This document shows, one piece after another, positions 18,751 through 27,020 of a DNA stretch of 64,000 nucleotides; the stretch's first letter is position 1, and every line of letters starts with the position of its first letter. The position numbers and the translations under genes are program-made. The stretch spans positions 1 through 64,000 of the forward strand of contig DATAUK010000036.1 in the NCBI GenBank assembly GCA_036268295.1, in the 5' to 3' direction. This DNA is from DATAUK01 sp036268295 (GTDB taxonomy: Bacteria; Actinomycetota; Actinomycetes; JAFAQI01). The notes below the pieces were generated by a model, which saw only the letters and a list, made by a program, of their open reading frames with translations, did no database searches and was not told the DNA's origin.

Positions 18751-20259
18751 CTAAGGCGCGAGAAACTCGGCCACGTTGTCGGTCTCGAACGCGCCGTGAC
18801 CGTTGAGTGCGTCGACCGGCTGGCCGCGAGCGACCGTGAAGGTGGTCAGCAGATCCGTGCAGCCACCTGCGAGCGTCGGGTAGCCGGTCTCATAGATGAA
18901 CCAGATGGTGTGACCTGCCGCCATCTGCAGCGCAGAGCCGGCAAAGGTGTACGGGTCGGCATCCTCGTTGCGGGTCTTGTAGTCGACCCAGTCGACCATC
19001 GCCGCCGACCCGAACGTCGGGTAGACGACTTGCCGGCCGGCGTTGGGCGCCAGTCGGTGGACGGCCGGGCCGAGCTGATCGGGGCAGAAGACAACGAGGT
19101 CGCCCGGCTGCGCCGCCCGGAGGATCTTCGCGACCTGTGCGGCCTGGGTTCGTAGCTCGCCCGGGATGAGCGCCGAGCCGGCCAGACCTGAAACGACGAC
19201 TACGGCGAGGGTCGCGGTACGCAGGCGCGGCGACAACGCGTCGAGGCCGGCTGCCACCACGAGCAGGATCGGCGCCACCGCGACCATCGTGTAGCGCGGC
19301 GCGTAGGCGCTCGTCACCGCTTCGCTCGCGACCGTCCCGACCAATAAGACCGCCACACCGAATCCGAGCAATAGCAACGGTCGCCGGCGTACCGGCCAGT
19401 GGAAGGAGACGCCGCCGCCGCGCCTTGCGTAACCGAAGATGGCGACCGCGGCGAGCAGGTAGTAGGCCCACCGAAGCACCGGCGAGGCCAGGCCGCCGCC
19501 GACCCAGCCGCCCAGCGCGACGAAGGGCACCTCGATGCCGGGCGGTGAGCCCCAGGGCGCCCCGGTGTGAGCGCTCTGGTAGGCGAACGACGGCAGCCAG
19601 GGCAGGAAAAAGCCGCAGCCGATCACCATCGGCACCAAGAGGCGCCGCGCTTCGCGGGCCCCGCGCCACATCGCGAACAGGACGGTCGCACCGGCAGTCG
19701 CGAGCATGAAGATCGCCCAGTACTGCGTGAGCAGCAGCGCGCCGGTCACGACCGTAGCGGCAACCGCCGGCCGCCAGCCACCCACGGTCCACACCCGCTC
19801 GTAGGCAACGAGCGCGAGCAACACAAGCAGAAGGACAAGGGAGTACATCCGCGCTTCGGTCGCATACCGGATCACGAATGGGCAGGTGGCGAGCAGCAGC
19901 ACCGCCGGCCACGGTGAGTCGCCGAGCAGCTTGAAGCGCTTCGCGACGACTGCCATCACCGGCAGAGCCCCAACCGACAACACGCTCGAGAGCGAGCGGA
20001 CCGCGAACGAGCTGGTGCCGAACGCTGCCATCCAGTAGTGCAGCAACAGGTAATAGAGCGGCGGCGCGCCGTCCTCGCGCAGCGCGGTGAACAGGTGCGG
20101 GACCGACCGGTTGGCGATGCTGACGGTCTGCGCCTCGTCGAGCCATAGCGGCGATCTGGTCAGGAACCGCAGCACGATCGAAACGACCAGCACCGCGACC
20201 ACGGCCGGTCTCACCCAGCGCGCCGTCGCCTCGCCCGTGGGCTGGTTCGCTGCGGGCAC
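18751..20259 (-). CDS. GT39-like membrane glycosyltransferase (mannosyltransferase family)
   Basis: About 502 residues with roughly eleven hydrophobic spans. The first large loop contains SPLWLDEAQTVSIA, the acidic DE motif that binds the polyprenyl-phosphate sugar in GT39/ArnT-type enzymes, followed by REDGAPPLYYLLLHYW, also typical of the family. It would transfer a lipid-linked sugar on the outer face of the membrane. The adjacent divergent GT2 gene could supply the lipid-linked donor. I use GTG 20259, which has AGGA six bases upstream. The frame is open further up to 20355, but that would run into the divergent gene's start. Confidence 0.75.
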   Translation of the reverse strand: MPAANQPTGEATARWVRPAVVAVLVVSIVLRFLTRSPLWLDEAQTVSIANRSVPHLFTALREDGAPPLYYLLLHYWMAAFGTSSFAVRSLSSVLSVGALPVMAVVAKRFKLLGDSPWPAVLLLATCPFVIRYATEARMYSLVLLLVLLALVAYERVWTVGGWRPAVAATVVTGALLLTQYWAIFMLATAGATVLFAMWRGAREARRLLVPMVIGCGFFLPWLPSFAYQSAHTGAPWGSPPGIEVPFVALGGWVGGGLASPVLRWAYYLLAAVAIFGYARRGGGVSFHWPVRRRPLLLLGFGVAVLLVGTVASEAVTSAYAPRYTMVAVAPILLVVAAGLDALSPRLRTATLAVVVVSGLAGSALIPGELRTQAAQVAKILRAAQPGDLVVFCPDQLGPAVHRLAPNAGRQVVYPTFGSAAMVDWVDYKTRNEDADPYTFAGSALQMAAGHTIWFIYETGYPTLAGGCTDLLTTFTVARGQPVDALNGHGAFETDNVAEFLAP

Positions 20260-20307
20260 GATGAGTCCTGTCGAAATCGGTTGATGTCTTTGGTGTACGC
20301 CGAACCG

Positions 20308-20313
20308 TAGGGT
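20308..20313 (+). promoter_or_regulatory. -10 box for the GT2 gene (leaderless)
   Basis: TAGGGT lies seven bases upstream of GTG 20321. The spacing predicts that transcription starts at or next to the start codon. Confidence 0.5.
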
Positions 20314-20320
20314 ATGGGTC

Positions 20321-21142
20321 GTGACCGCGACCAACCGCAAGGACCGGCCGTACATCGCCGAGGTCCGAGCGGCCGCACTCGATGACTTCCGCGCCCGTCA
20401 CGCGACGGTGAAGCTGGCGCCGGCGGTCGCGGTGATCGCTGCGCTCAACGAGCGTGACAGTCTCGGCGCCGTGCTCGACGCGATCCCTGACGTGGCCTGC
20501 GGTCTCGCCGTCGACACCCTCGTCATCGACGACGGCAGCACCGACGGCACCAGCGACATCGTCGCGGCGTACGACGGTGTCTACCTCGCTCGGCTCGAGC
20601 GCAACTGCGGTCACGGCGTGGCGCTTCGGCTCGGCTACCAGCTGGCCAGCGAGTACGGCGCGCAGTTCGTCGTCACCCTCGATGCCGACATGCAATGGGA
20701 CCCGGTCGAGATCCCGACCGTCCTCGAGCCGTTGGTGCAGGACCAGGCTGACTTCGTCATCGGGTCGCGCATCCTCGGCACCGCCGAGACCGACGACACG
20801 GTGCGACAGCTCGGTGTGACGGTCTTCGCGCGCCTGGTCAGCTTCCTGACCAGGACCCACGTCACCGACACCTCCAGCGGGTTTCGCGCGATGCGGGTCG
20901 AGCTGACGCAGACGGTGCCCCAGGTGCAGGTGCAGTACCAGACCTCGGAGCTGTTGATCGGCGCGATCTACCACGGCTACCGGATCGCCGAGCGGCCGAT
21001 CACGATGCACAAGCGACTGGCCGGGGAGAGCAAGAAGGGAACCAATGTTCTCTATGCCGGTCGTTACGCCAGGGTGATCCTGACGACCTGGGCGCGTGAG
21101 CGCAGCCGCGCCCGACGCGCCGGCCGCACCGCCGGGCGATAA
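20321..21142 (+). CDS. Glycosyltransferase family 2 (polyprenyl-phosphate sugar synthase-like)
   Basis: This 273-residue soluble GT-A enzyme has VAVIAALNERDSLGAVLDAI, the nucleotide-binding VIDDGSTDGT, NCGHGVALRLGYQLA and the DxD-type LDADMQWDP, followed by DFVIGSRIL. This is the DPM1-like layout, so the likely reaction is transfer of a sugar from a nucleotide sugar to polyprenyl phosphate at the cytoplasmic face. Neighbouring GT-C enzymes would use such a donor. There is no C-terminal membrane anchor. GTG start at 20321; the next gene follows after eight bases, so the two are co-transcribed. Confidence 0.8.
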   Translation: MTATNRKDRPYIAEVRAAALDDFRARHATVKLAPAVAVIAALNERDSLGAVLDAIPDVACGLAVDTLVIDDGSTDGTSDIVAAYDGVYLARLERNCGHGVALRLGYQLASEYGAQFVVTLDADMQWDPVEIPTVLEPLVQDQADFVIGSRILGTAETDDTVRQLGVTVFARLVSFLTRTHVTDTSSGFRAMRVELTQTVPQVQVQYQTSELLIGAIYHGYRIAERPITMHKRLAGESKKGTNVLYAGRYARVILTTWARERSRARRAGRTAGR

Positions 21143-21149
21143 TCGAGAG

Positions 21150-22109
21150 ATGGTCCTCGCGCCGCAGCCGGATGAGCTTGCGCCGAAATCCGAGGCGGCG
21201 GCGCAGCGTCCGTTGCTCGTCCGCGGCCATCAGCTCTGGATCTGGCTGAGCCGGCAATCGCGCTATTGGCAGGAGCGGCTGCCGCGTGTCGTCGCTCTGA
21301 TCCGGATCGTCTATCTGCCGCTGGCCCTGTTGCTGGTCGGCTACATCGGCTACAAGGCGGCCGACAAGGTCGATATCTCCACCATCCGGATCTGGCCGCT
21401 GCTGTTCGCGTACTTCACCGCGCTGGTCTGGTGGATCGCGCTGGCCGGCGGCTGGTCGACGCTGATCACCGAGCGGGTGCACTTCCCGCAGTTCGCGGCG
21501 TGGTGCAAGACTCAGGCGACCAGATATCTGCCCGGTGGGATCTGGGCGCCGCTGACCCGGGCCACAACCGTGCAAGGACGGGTGCGCGACAAGGCGGCAG
21601 CGGTGGCGGCGGAGAACGTCATCGTGCTCGCTGTCGCCCTAGGCGTCGGAGCAATCTGGGCGACCGTTCACAATCCGGCCTGGCTGCCGCTGGCACTGGT
21701 GATCGGGCTGCCGCTGCTGGGCGGGCGCTGGCTCGAGCGGCGTACCAAGGTCACGCGGACCGGCGTGATGCGCACCACCGGCATCTACTCGGTCGGGTTC
21801 GTCGCGTACGGCCTGACCGGCATCCTCACCCAGGTTGCGGTGTCCGGCATCCGCCACCCGACGTATCCGCTCTATGTAGCCGGCGCGGCCTGCCTGGCGT
21901 GGGCGGTTGGGCTGGTGGTCGTGTTCGCACCCGGCGGTGTCGGTGTGCGCGAGGTGGTCTATGTCTGGGCACTGCGCGATCTTTATCCCCGCGCTGATCT
22001 TCAGGCGGCGGCGATCACGTCGCGGCTGGTCACCGTGCTGGCCGAGCTGACGGTGCTGGCGATCGTGTCGTTGCCGATCTTGCGCCCCGAACGGTCCGCA
22101 GTTCCCTGA
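21150..22109 (+). CDS. Lysylphosphatidylglycerol synthase/UPF0104-like membrane protein (flippase-like)
   Basis: About 319 residues with seven to eight transmembrane segments. The pattern with YLPGGIWAPLTRATTVQGRVRD and the late glycine-rich VFAPGGVGVREVVYVWALRDL is that of the LPG_synthase_TM (UPF0104/AglD) group. In glycan clusters these are proposed to flip or help use lipid-linked sugars. I start at ATG 21150, eight bases after the GT2 stop. A GTG at 21096 would add 18 Ala/Pro-rich residues and overlap the previous gene. The close coupling to the GT2 gene suggests both act on the same lipid-linked sugar. Confidence 0.7.
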   Translation: MVLAPQPDELAPKSEAAAQRPLLVRGHQLWIWLSRQSRYWQERLPRVVALIRIVYLPLALLLVGYIGYKAADKVDISTIRIWPLLFAYFTALVWWIALAGGWSTLITERVHFPQFAAWCKTQATRYLPGGIWAPLTRATTVQGRVRDKAAAVAAENVIVLAVALGVGAIWATVHNPAWLPLALVIGLPLLGGRWLERRTKVTRTGVMRTTGIYSVGFVAYGLTGILTQVAVSGIRHPTYPLYVAGAACLAWAVGLVVVFAPGGVGVREVVYVWALRDLYPRADLQAAAITSRLVTVLAELTVLAIVSLPILRPERSAVP

Positions 22110-22178
22110 TTGCAGGTTCAGTCGATACCCTCGTTGCATCAGCCGGCGATCCCGGCAGCGTAGGCGAAGGGTGGTCCG

Positions 22179-23348
22179 GTGAAGGTCTTGGTTCTCGGCG
22201 GCGACGGGTTTTGTGGCTGGCCGACAGCGCTGCACCTCTCGGAGCAGGGCCACGACGTGCGCATCGTCGACAACTTTGCTCGACGCCAGGCTGACATCGA
22301 GCTCGAGACGTCGTCGCTCACCCCGATCAAGCCGCTGGGCACCCGGCTGGCGTTGTGGAAGGAGCTGACCGGCAAGGAGATCGGTTTCGACCGCTTCGAC
22401 GTCGCCGTCCACTACCACCGGCTGCTCACCGTGCTGCAGGACTGGGCACCTGACGCGGTCGTGCACTTCGCCGAGCAGCGGGCCGCGCCGTACTCCATGA
22501 AGTCGTCGTGGCACAAGCGCTACACCGTGAGCAACAACCTCAACGCCACCAACAACTTGCTGGCTGCGATCGTCGAAGCCGACGCTGACATCCACGTCGT
22601 CCACCTCGGCACGATGGGCGTCTATGGCTACGGCACCGCTGGAGTCAAGATCCCGGAGGGATACCTCCAGATCGAGATCCCGACCGGCGACGGTGAGTCG
22701 GTGTCATCGGAGATCCTCTACCCGTCGAACCCGGGCTCGATCTACCACCTCACCAAGACCCAGGACCAGCTGTTGTTCGCCTACTACAACAAGAACGACG
22801 CGGTCCGCGTCACCGATCTGCACCAGGGCATCGTCTGGGGCACCCAGACAGCGGAGACCAGCCGCGACGAGGGGCTGATCAACCGGTTCGACTACGACGG
22901 CGACTACGGCACGGTTCTCAACCGGTTCCTGATGCAGTCCGCGATCGGCTACCCGCTCACGGTGCACGGCACCGGTGGGCAGACCCGCGCCTTCATCCAC
23001 ATCCAGGACACGGTGCGCTGCATCCAGCTCGCGCTCGAGGAGCCGCCCAAGCGCGGCGACCGGGTGCGCGTGATGAACCAGATGACCGAGACCCACCGAC
23101 TGATCGACCTCGCCAAGCTGGTGTCGCGACTGACCGGTGTCGAGATTGACCATGTCGAGAACCCCCGCAACGAAGCGGCCGAGAACGAGCTGTTCGTGGA
23201 GAACGGCCAGCTGATCAGTCTCGGGCTGGCACCGATCACCTTGGAAGAGGGCCTGCTCGAAGAGGTCACCGCGATCGCCCAGCGTTACGTCGACCGGGTT
23301 GACGTCGACAAGATCCCGGCCCGCTCGCTCTGGCGTCAGCACAAGTAG
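22179..23348 (+). CDS. sqdB: UDP-sulfoquinovose synthase
   Basis: This 389-residue extended SDR would make UDP-sulfoquinovose from UDP-glucose and sulfite. It matches SQD1/SqdB along its length: VLVLGGDGFCGWPTALHL (NAD site), EQRAAPYSM, LGTMGVYGYG, the catalytic SIYHLTKTQD (Tyr-x3-Lys with the SQD1-type His), NRFDYDGDYGTVLNRF, GGQTRAFIHIQDTV and a C-terminal ARSLW. GTG start with AAGGG upstream. No SqdX/SqdD-type sulfoquinovosyl diacylglycerol synthase lies in the window. The neighbours are instead a polyprenyl-phosphate type GT2, a flippase-like protein and GT-C enzymes. Confidence 0.92.
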   Translation: MKVLVLGGDGFCGWPTALHLSEQGHDVRIVDNFARRQADIELETSSLTPIKPLGTRLALWKELTGKEIGFDRFDVAVHYHRLLTVLQDWAPDAVVHFAEQRAAPYSMKSSWHKRYTVSNNLNATNNLLAAIVEADADIHVVHLGTMGVYGYGTAGVKIPEGYLQIEIPTGDGESVSSEILYPSNPGSIYHLTKTQDQLLFAYYNKNDAVRVTDLHQGIVWGTQTAETSRDEGLINRFDYDGDYGTVLNRFLMQSAIGYPLTVHGTGGQTRAFIHIQDTVRCIQLALEEPPKRGDRVRVMNQMTETHRLIDLAKLVSRLTGVEIDHVENPRNEAAENELFVENGQLISLGLAPITLEEGLLEEVTAIAQRYVDRVDVDKIPARSLWRQHK

Positions 23349-23372
23349 ACCGGGTCAAGGCGGTCTACGACG

Positions 23373-24353
23373 GTGAGCTCCGCGACGATGCGAACCCTGC
23401 CGCTGCCACGCACGCCGGTGGTGCTGACCGAGGCGGTCGATGACCCCGCGCTGGTTCGCCACCTGATCGACACGCATCAGCCGTACTGGCCGGTGCAGCG
23501 CTACTTCGCCAACAGCGCGGAGTACGCCTCGATGTCCGGTCAATCCGAGCCGGCACAGATGATCATCGCGCCGGTGTTTCGAGGCAACTGGGCCACCGAC
23601 GGTGAGCCGCTCGACGGTGTCGAGCCGATCCTGGCGAGCTCGCGGTTTGCCGACGCCGCGCGCCGGCTGTTCGGCGCCGAGATCGTGCGACCGACGACGG
23701 TCTATGTCAATCTCACCTGGCAGCTGCCGTTCCCGCAGGGCGCCGGCCACACCGATGTGCCGGCGTTCCGCGGCTTCGATCGCACCAGCCGCCCGATCAC
23801 GTTCCTGACGATCATGGGGTTGTCCGGGCTGTTCGAGGATGTCCGGGTGAAGGTCGCGACGGCGGTCGCGTGGTTCTATCGCGGCGAGGACGGCGGGTTC
23901 GAGTACTGGCCGCAGGGTGTCGATGGCGCCTCGATCCGGCATGAGGGCAACATCGACAACACCGCGATCGTGGCGGACAACGACTTCATGTGGCACCGGG
24001 TCAGGCCGACCGGCCGAGTCGAGGACGGCATGGTCACGCTGACCCGCGATGCGGCGTTGGTACGCCGAGACGCCGACACGTGGGCGATCGACGACGAGGG
24101 TGCCGAGGTTGCAAGCTTCCCGACCGAGAAGGTGCGAGTCAGCCTGTCGTGGAAGGCGATCGCATTCGATGACGAGGCCGATCGTCACCGCTACGACGAG
24201 CACACCGACGACATCGATCTGGCCGAGGTGCTGCGACGGTTCGCCGCTGACTTCGCCGAGCGCGGCGAGTCACTCGAGATCCCCGCCGACCCGGAAGCTG
24301 ATCCGGAGTTCGTCCGCGCGCTCGCCGCCGCCTACGTGCAGTACCCGACATGA
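23373..24353 (+). CDS. Uncharacterised protein, possible 2-oxoglutarate/Fe(II) oxygenase
   Basis: This 326-residue soluble protein has no close family I can name. A possible iron triad is visible: GHTDVPAF gives His-x-Asp, and a distal histidine occurs in NDFMWHRVRP, followed by a strand VRVSLSWKAIAF carrying a candidate 2OG-binding arginine. The strand order fits a double-stranded beta helix oxygenase, so hydroxylation of a sugar or amide is possible but inferred. It follows sqdB by 24 bases and overlaps the ATP-grasp gene by four (ATGA), so the three are co-expressed. GTG 23373 is used; ATG 23388 is also possible. Confidence 0.5.
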   Translation: MSSATMRTLPLPRTPVVLTEAVDDPALVRHLIDTHQPYWPVQRYFANSAEYASMSGQSEPAQMIIAPVFRGNWATDGEPLDGVEPILASSRFADAARRLFGAEIVRPTTVYVNLTWQLPFPQGAGHTDVPAFRGFDRTSRPITFLTIMGLSGLFEDVRVKVATAVAWFYRGEDGGFEYWPQGVDGASIRHEGNIDNTAIVADNDFMWHRVRPTGRVEDGMVTLTRDAALVRRDADTWAIDDEGAEVASFPTEKVRVSLSWKAIAFDDEADRHRYDEHTDDIDLAEVLRRFAADFAERGESLEIPADPEADPEFVRALAAAYVQYPT

Positions 24354-25207
24354 TCGACGTCGTACTGGTCACCGGTCACGAAGAGCCGCACGGACCCGAT
24401 CCCGAGACGCCGTTGCTGCTCGCCGCGTTGGAGGACCTCGGCCTCTCCGCGGTGATGGAACCGTGGGGGAGCGAGGCATCCGGTCAGGGCCGGCTCGTGG
24501 TGATTCGTACGCCGTGGGACTACGTCGATCGACGCGATGAGTTCCTTGCCTGGGCTCGCGAGATCGAGTCGGCTACCCGGCTGCTCAACCCACTCGACGT
24601 CCTGGACTGGAACAGCCACAAGAGCTATCTGCTCGATCTTGCCTACGCGGCGGTGCCGGTGATCCCGACCGCACTTGTGCCGCGGGAGGCATCCGAGGAT
24701 GACCAGCTCGCTGCGTTGCAGGAGTACGAGGGCGAGGTCGTGATCAAGCCCGCCGTCTCTGTCGGCGCGATCGGTGCCCGGCTGATGGGCGCCAAGTCAC
24801 CGGAAGCCGCCGGGCATCTTCGGGCCTTGATCGCGACCGGCGATGCGCTGGTGCAGCCATTCGAACCGACTGTCGTCGACGGCGAGACGTCGTTGGTCTA
24901 CTTCGGCGGCGAGCTCAGCCACTCGGTTCGCAAGATTCCGGCCGAAGGGGACTACCGAGTGCAGATCTTCCACGGCGGCACGGTCGAGTCGCATGTCGCG
25001 ACCGCTGAGGAGCAGGAAGTTGCAGCGCTCGCGCTGCTCGCCGTGACCACCGAGCTCGCGTACGGCCGCGTGGATCTCGTCGCTACGGCGCGCGGGCCGG
25101 TCGTCATGGAACTCGAGCTGATCGAGCCTCAGCTGTTCCTCGAAGCCGATTCTTCTGCGCCGGCTCGGTTCGCCGAGTATCTGCAGTCGCTGCTCACGAC
25201 CGCGTAA
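24350..25207 (+). CDS. ATP-grasp domain protein (RimK/DcsG-like)
   Basis: This 285-residue protein has ATP-grasp features: the nucleotide-binding strand GEVVIKPAVSVGAIGA, a lysine-containing loop DWNSHKSYLLDL, the segment ALVQPFEPTVVDGETSLVYF, and the metal-binding end MELELIEPQLFLEAD (Glu and Glu). Such enzymes ligate a carboxylate to an amine through an acyl phosphate. The closest pattern I recall is COG0189 and the cycloserine-pathway ligase DcsG. Its ATGA overlap with the possible oxygenase suggests they modify the same substrate. That the substrate is linked to the sulfosugar pathway is only a guess from position. Confidence 0.7.
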   Translation: MIDVVLVTGHEEPHGPDPETPLLLAALEDLGLSAVMEPWGSEASGQGRLVVIRTPWDYVDRRDEFLAWAREIESATRLLNPLDVLDWNSHKSYLLDLAYAAVPVIPTALVPREASEDDQLAALQEYEGEVVIKPAVSVGAIGARLMGAKSPEAAGHLRALIATGDALVQPFEPTVVDGETSLVYFGGELSHSVRKIPAEGDYRVQIFHGGTVESHVATAEEQEVAALALLAVTTELAYGRVDLVATARGPVVMELELIEPQLFLEADSSAPARFAEYLQSLLTTA

Positions 25208-25237
25208 CCACCTGGCGGCATCTACTACAACGCATAG

Positions 25238-25243
25238 TAGGCT
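25238..25243 (+). promoter_or_regulatory. -10 box for the leader ORF/DUF2231 unit
   Basis: TAGGCT lies exactly six bases before GTG 25250, so the transcript probably begins at that GTG. Confidence 0.45.
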
Positions 25244-25249
25244 TGTGTC

Positions 25250-25273
25250 GTGAACTACGGCGAGGGCTGCTGA
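25250..25273 (+). CDS. Seven-codon leader ORF upstream of the DUF2231 gene
   Basis: GTG 25250 opens a frame encoding MNYGEGC and a TGA at 25271-25273. The next in-frame codon is the TTG start of the DUF2231 gene. The GAGGG that serves as its ribosome site lies inside the small ORF, so translation of the two may be coupled. Confidence 0.4.
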   Translation: MNYGEGC

Positions 25274-25825
25274 TTGCCGGCGACGATCAACGGTGCACCG
25301 ACCCACGTTCTGATCGTCCACGTCGTCGCCGTACTCCTGCCAATCTCGATCCTCGCGGCGTTGGCGCTTGTCGCCATCCCAGCGACCCGGCGCGCGTTCG
25401 GTCTGGTGACGGTCGCGATCGGCTTTGTCGGGTGTCTCGCCGTCCCGCTGGCATTCCTCAGTGGTGGGTCGTTGCGCCATCGGGTCGTCGACACCGCTCT
25501 GATCAATCGGCATGTTGAGCTGGCGCACCAGCTCCTGCCAGTCGCTGCCGTCTTTGGGCTGAGCCTTGCCGCGTTTGTGGTGGTGGACCTGCTCCGCAGG
25601 TTTCGCCATGACGAGCTGAACCGGGTGGAGACGGCGGCATTGGTCCATCTGCCGGCGGTGCGCGACTACTCGCGTCGCCATCGGCTGTTGGCGCTGTACC
25701 GAGTGACCGCTGCGCTGCTCGTGCTGACCGCAGTCGCCACCGGTGTTGCCGTTGTCCGAGCCGGCGACAGCGGCGCACAGGCCGCCTGGAAGGGCCATCT
25801 CCAACCGCTGAGCCAGCGCCGCTGA
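25274..25825 (+). CDS. DUF2231-like integral membrane protein
   Basis: This 183-residue protein has four hydrophobic segments. The N-terminus TINGAPTHVLIVHVVAVLLP is the hallmark of DUF2231 proteins, whose first helix carries a conserved histidine. Other spans are ALALVAIPATRRAFGLV and VAAVFGLSLAAFVVVDLL, and the last is a single span near residue 150. Some family members are thought to bind haem or sit in redox systems, but function is not established. TTG start, chosen because the conserved region begins at once; GAGGG lies eight bases upstream within the short leader ORF. Confidence 0.7.
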   Translation: MPATINGAPTHVLIVHVVAVLLPISILAALALVAIPATRRAFGLVTVAIGFVGCLAVPLAFLSGGSLRHRVVDTALINRHVELAHQLLPVAAVFGLSLAAFVVVDLLRRFRHDELNRVETAALVHLPAVRDYSRRHRLLALYRVTAALLVLTAVATGVAVVRAGDSGAQAAWKGHLQPLSQRR

Positions 25826-25951
25826 TCACGAGTGCGGTTGCCCTCGCGCCCGCGCTTCTGTCCACCGGCTGTGGATGAAAAGTCGTTGCAAATAAACGGG
25901 TTTAGTCCATGAAACCGTCGTCCTAAGCGCCACTCGATCCCGAACTCGGTC

Positions 25952-26815
25952 ATGTTGGATGAGATTGCTGATCTGTTCCTCGCCCAGCGCCGCCTCGACG
26001 CGGCGATCGACCGCCGGCTGCCGGCCTGCGAGGTCCGCGGGATCACCGTGACCGAACGCGGCCGATGCACCCGCTCCTGGCTCGTCGAAGAACTCCAGGT
26101 CAGCTCGAAGAAGCCGGCAACGGATCAGGACCGGCTGGGCGATGATCAATCACCCGGCGCTCGGTGCCGCGTTCGACGCCGGTGAGATCTCCGCCGAACA
26201 AGCCAGGGTCATCGACATCACACTGCGCAAGGTCGCGTCCGACTCCCATGACGTGGTCGAGTCGAACATGCTCACCGCCGCCAAGGCAGCGGACCCGGTC
26301 GCGCTCGGGCAGCTCGGCCGCACCATCCGGACCATGCTGGATGCTGACGACGACGCCGAGGCCGCTGCGCAGCGCCGGTATGACTCCCGTGGCTGGTGTT
26401 CAACCGCACCTTCCGCGGCATGATGCACCTCGAGGGAATGATCGACGATGAAGCCGCCGCGCTCACCGAACTCGCCAGCACCGCGCTCGACCGCGGGGAC
26501 CTCCCCGACCACGGCGGATCCCCGCCGTCCTCGGCGGCGACAACGAGGTCCTCAACCTCGGCCGATCCACCCCGACCTGGAACAAAGCGCAACGCCGAGC
26601 CAGACGCATCACCGACCGTGGTTGCACCTTCCGGACTGCCAAGTCAGCCTCGACCGATGCCAGATCCACCACCTCAACTTCGTCAGCCACTACGGACCCA
26701 CCGATCTGGCGAACGGAACCCAACTCTGCCGGTTCCATCACTGGCTCATCCACCACACCACTGGAAAGTCTGGCGCAACAACGACGGCAAAATCCAAGTC
26801 AGCGCAGCTGAGTAG
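25952..26815 (+). pseudogene. DUF222/HNH endonuclease (13E12 repeat family), degenerate
   Basis: Pieces of one DUF222-HNH protein lie in order but in different frames. The N-terminal helix MLDEIADLFLAQRRLDAAID leads to TRSWLVEELQVS. A second frame has FDAGEISAEQARVIDITL. The first frame then returns with LVFNRTFRGMMHLEGMID. A further frame holds VLNLGRSTPTWNKAQRR, and the HNH end has CQIHHLNF, GPTDLANGTQLCRFHHWLIH. At least three frameshifts and some missing sequence break it. These genes occur in multiple copies in actinobacteria and behave like mobile or recombining elements, so this copy is probably a relic. The 205 bases after it contain no convincing gene. Confidence 0.8.
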
Positions 26816-27020
26816 TCGCCAGGAGAATTGACCGGGCGGCCCGAAGCGCCGTCGATAGCCTCAGCCGCCGTGACGCCAAGACGTGCATCGACGACCAAGG
26901 GCGTCCCGGGCCGCGCCGGTTGCTGGCGAAGACCGACATCGAAGCGGCGATCGCAGAGAAATGCCGATCAATTCCGTGAGTTCGGTGTAATCACCGCTCA
27001 GGAATGCCGATAACACAGCT

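Noticed and set aside
18890..21010. 706-codon minus-strand frame
   Set aside because: It spans both a GT39-like gene in another frame and an antisense GT2 gene; composition is that of a high-GC shadow.
26828..27013. 61-codon frame between the HNH relic and the secreted protein gene
   Set aside because: Low-complexity Arg/Ser composition, no motif and no ribosome site; probably noise after the decayed gene.
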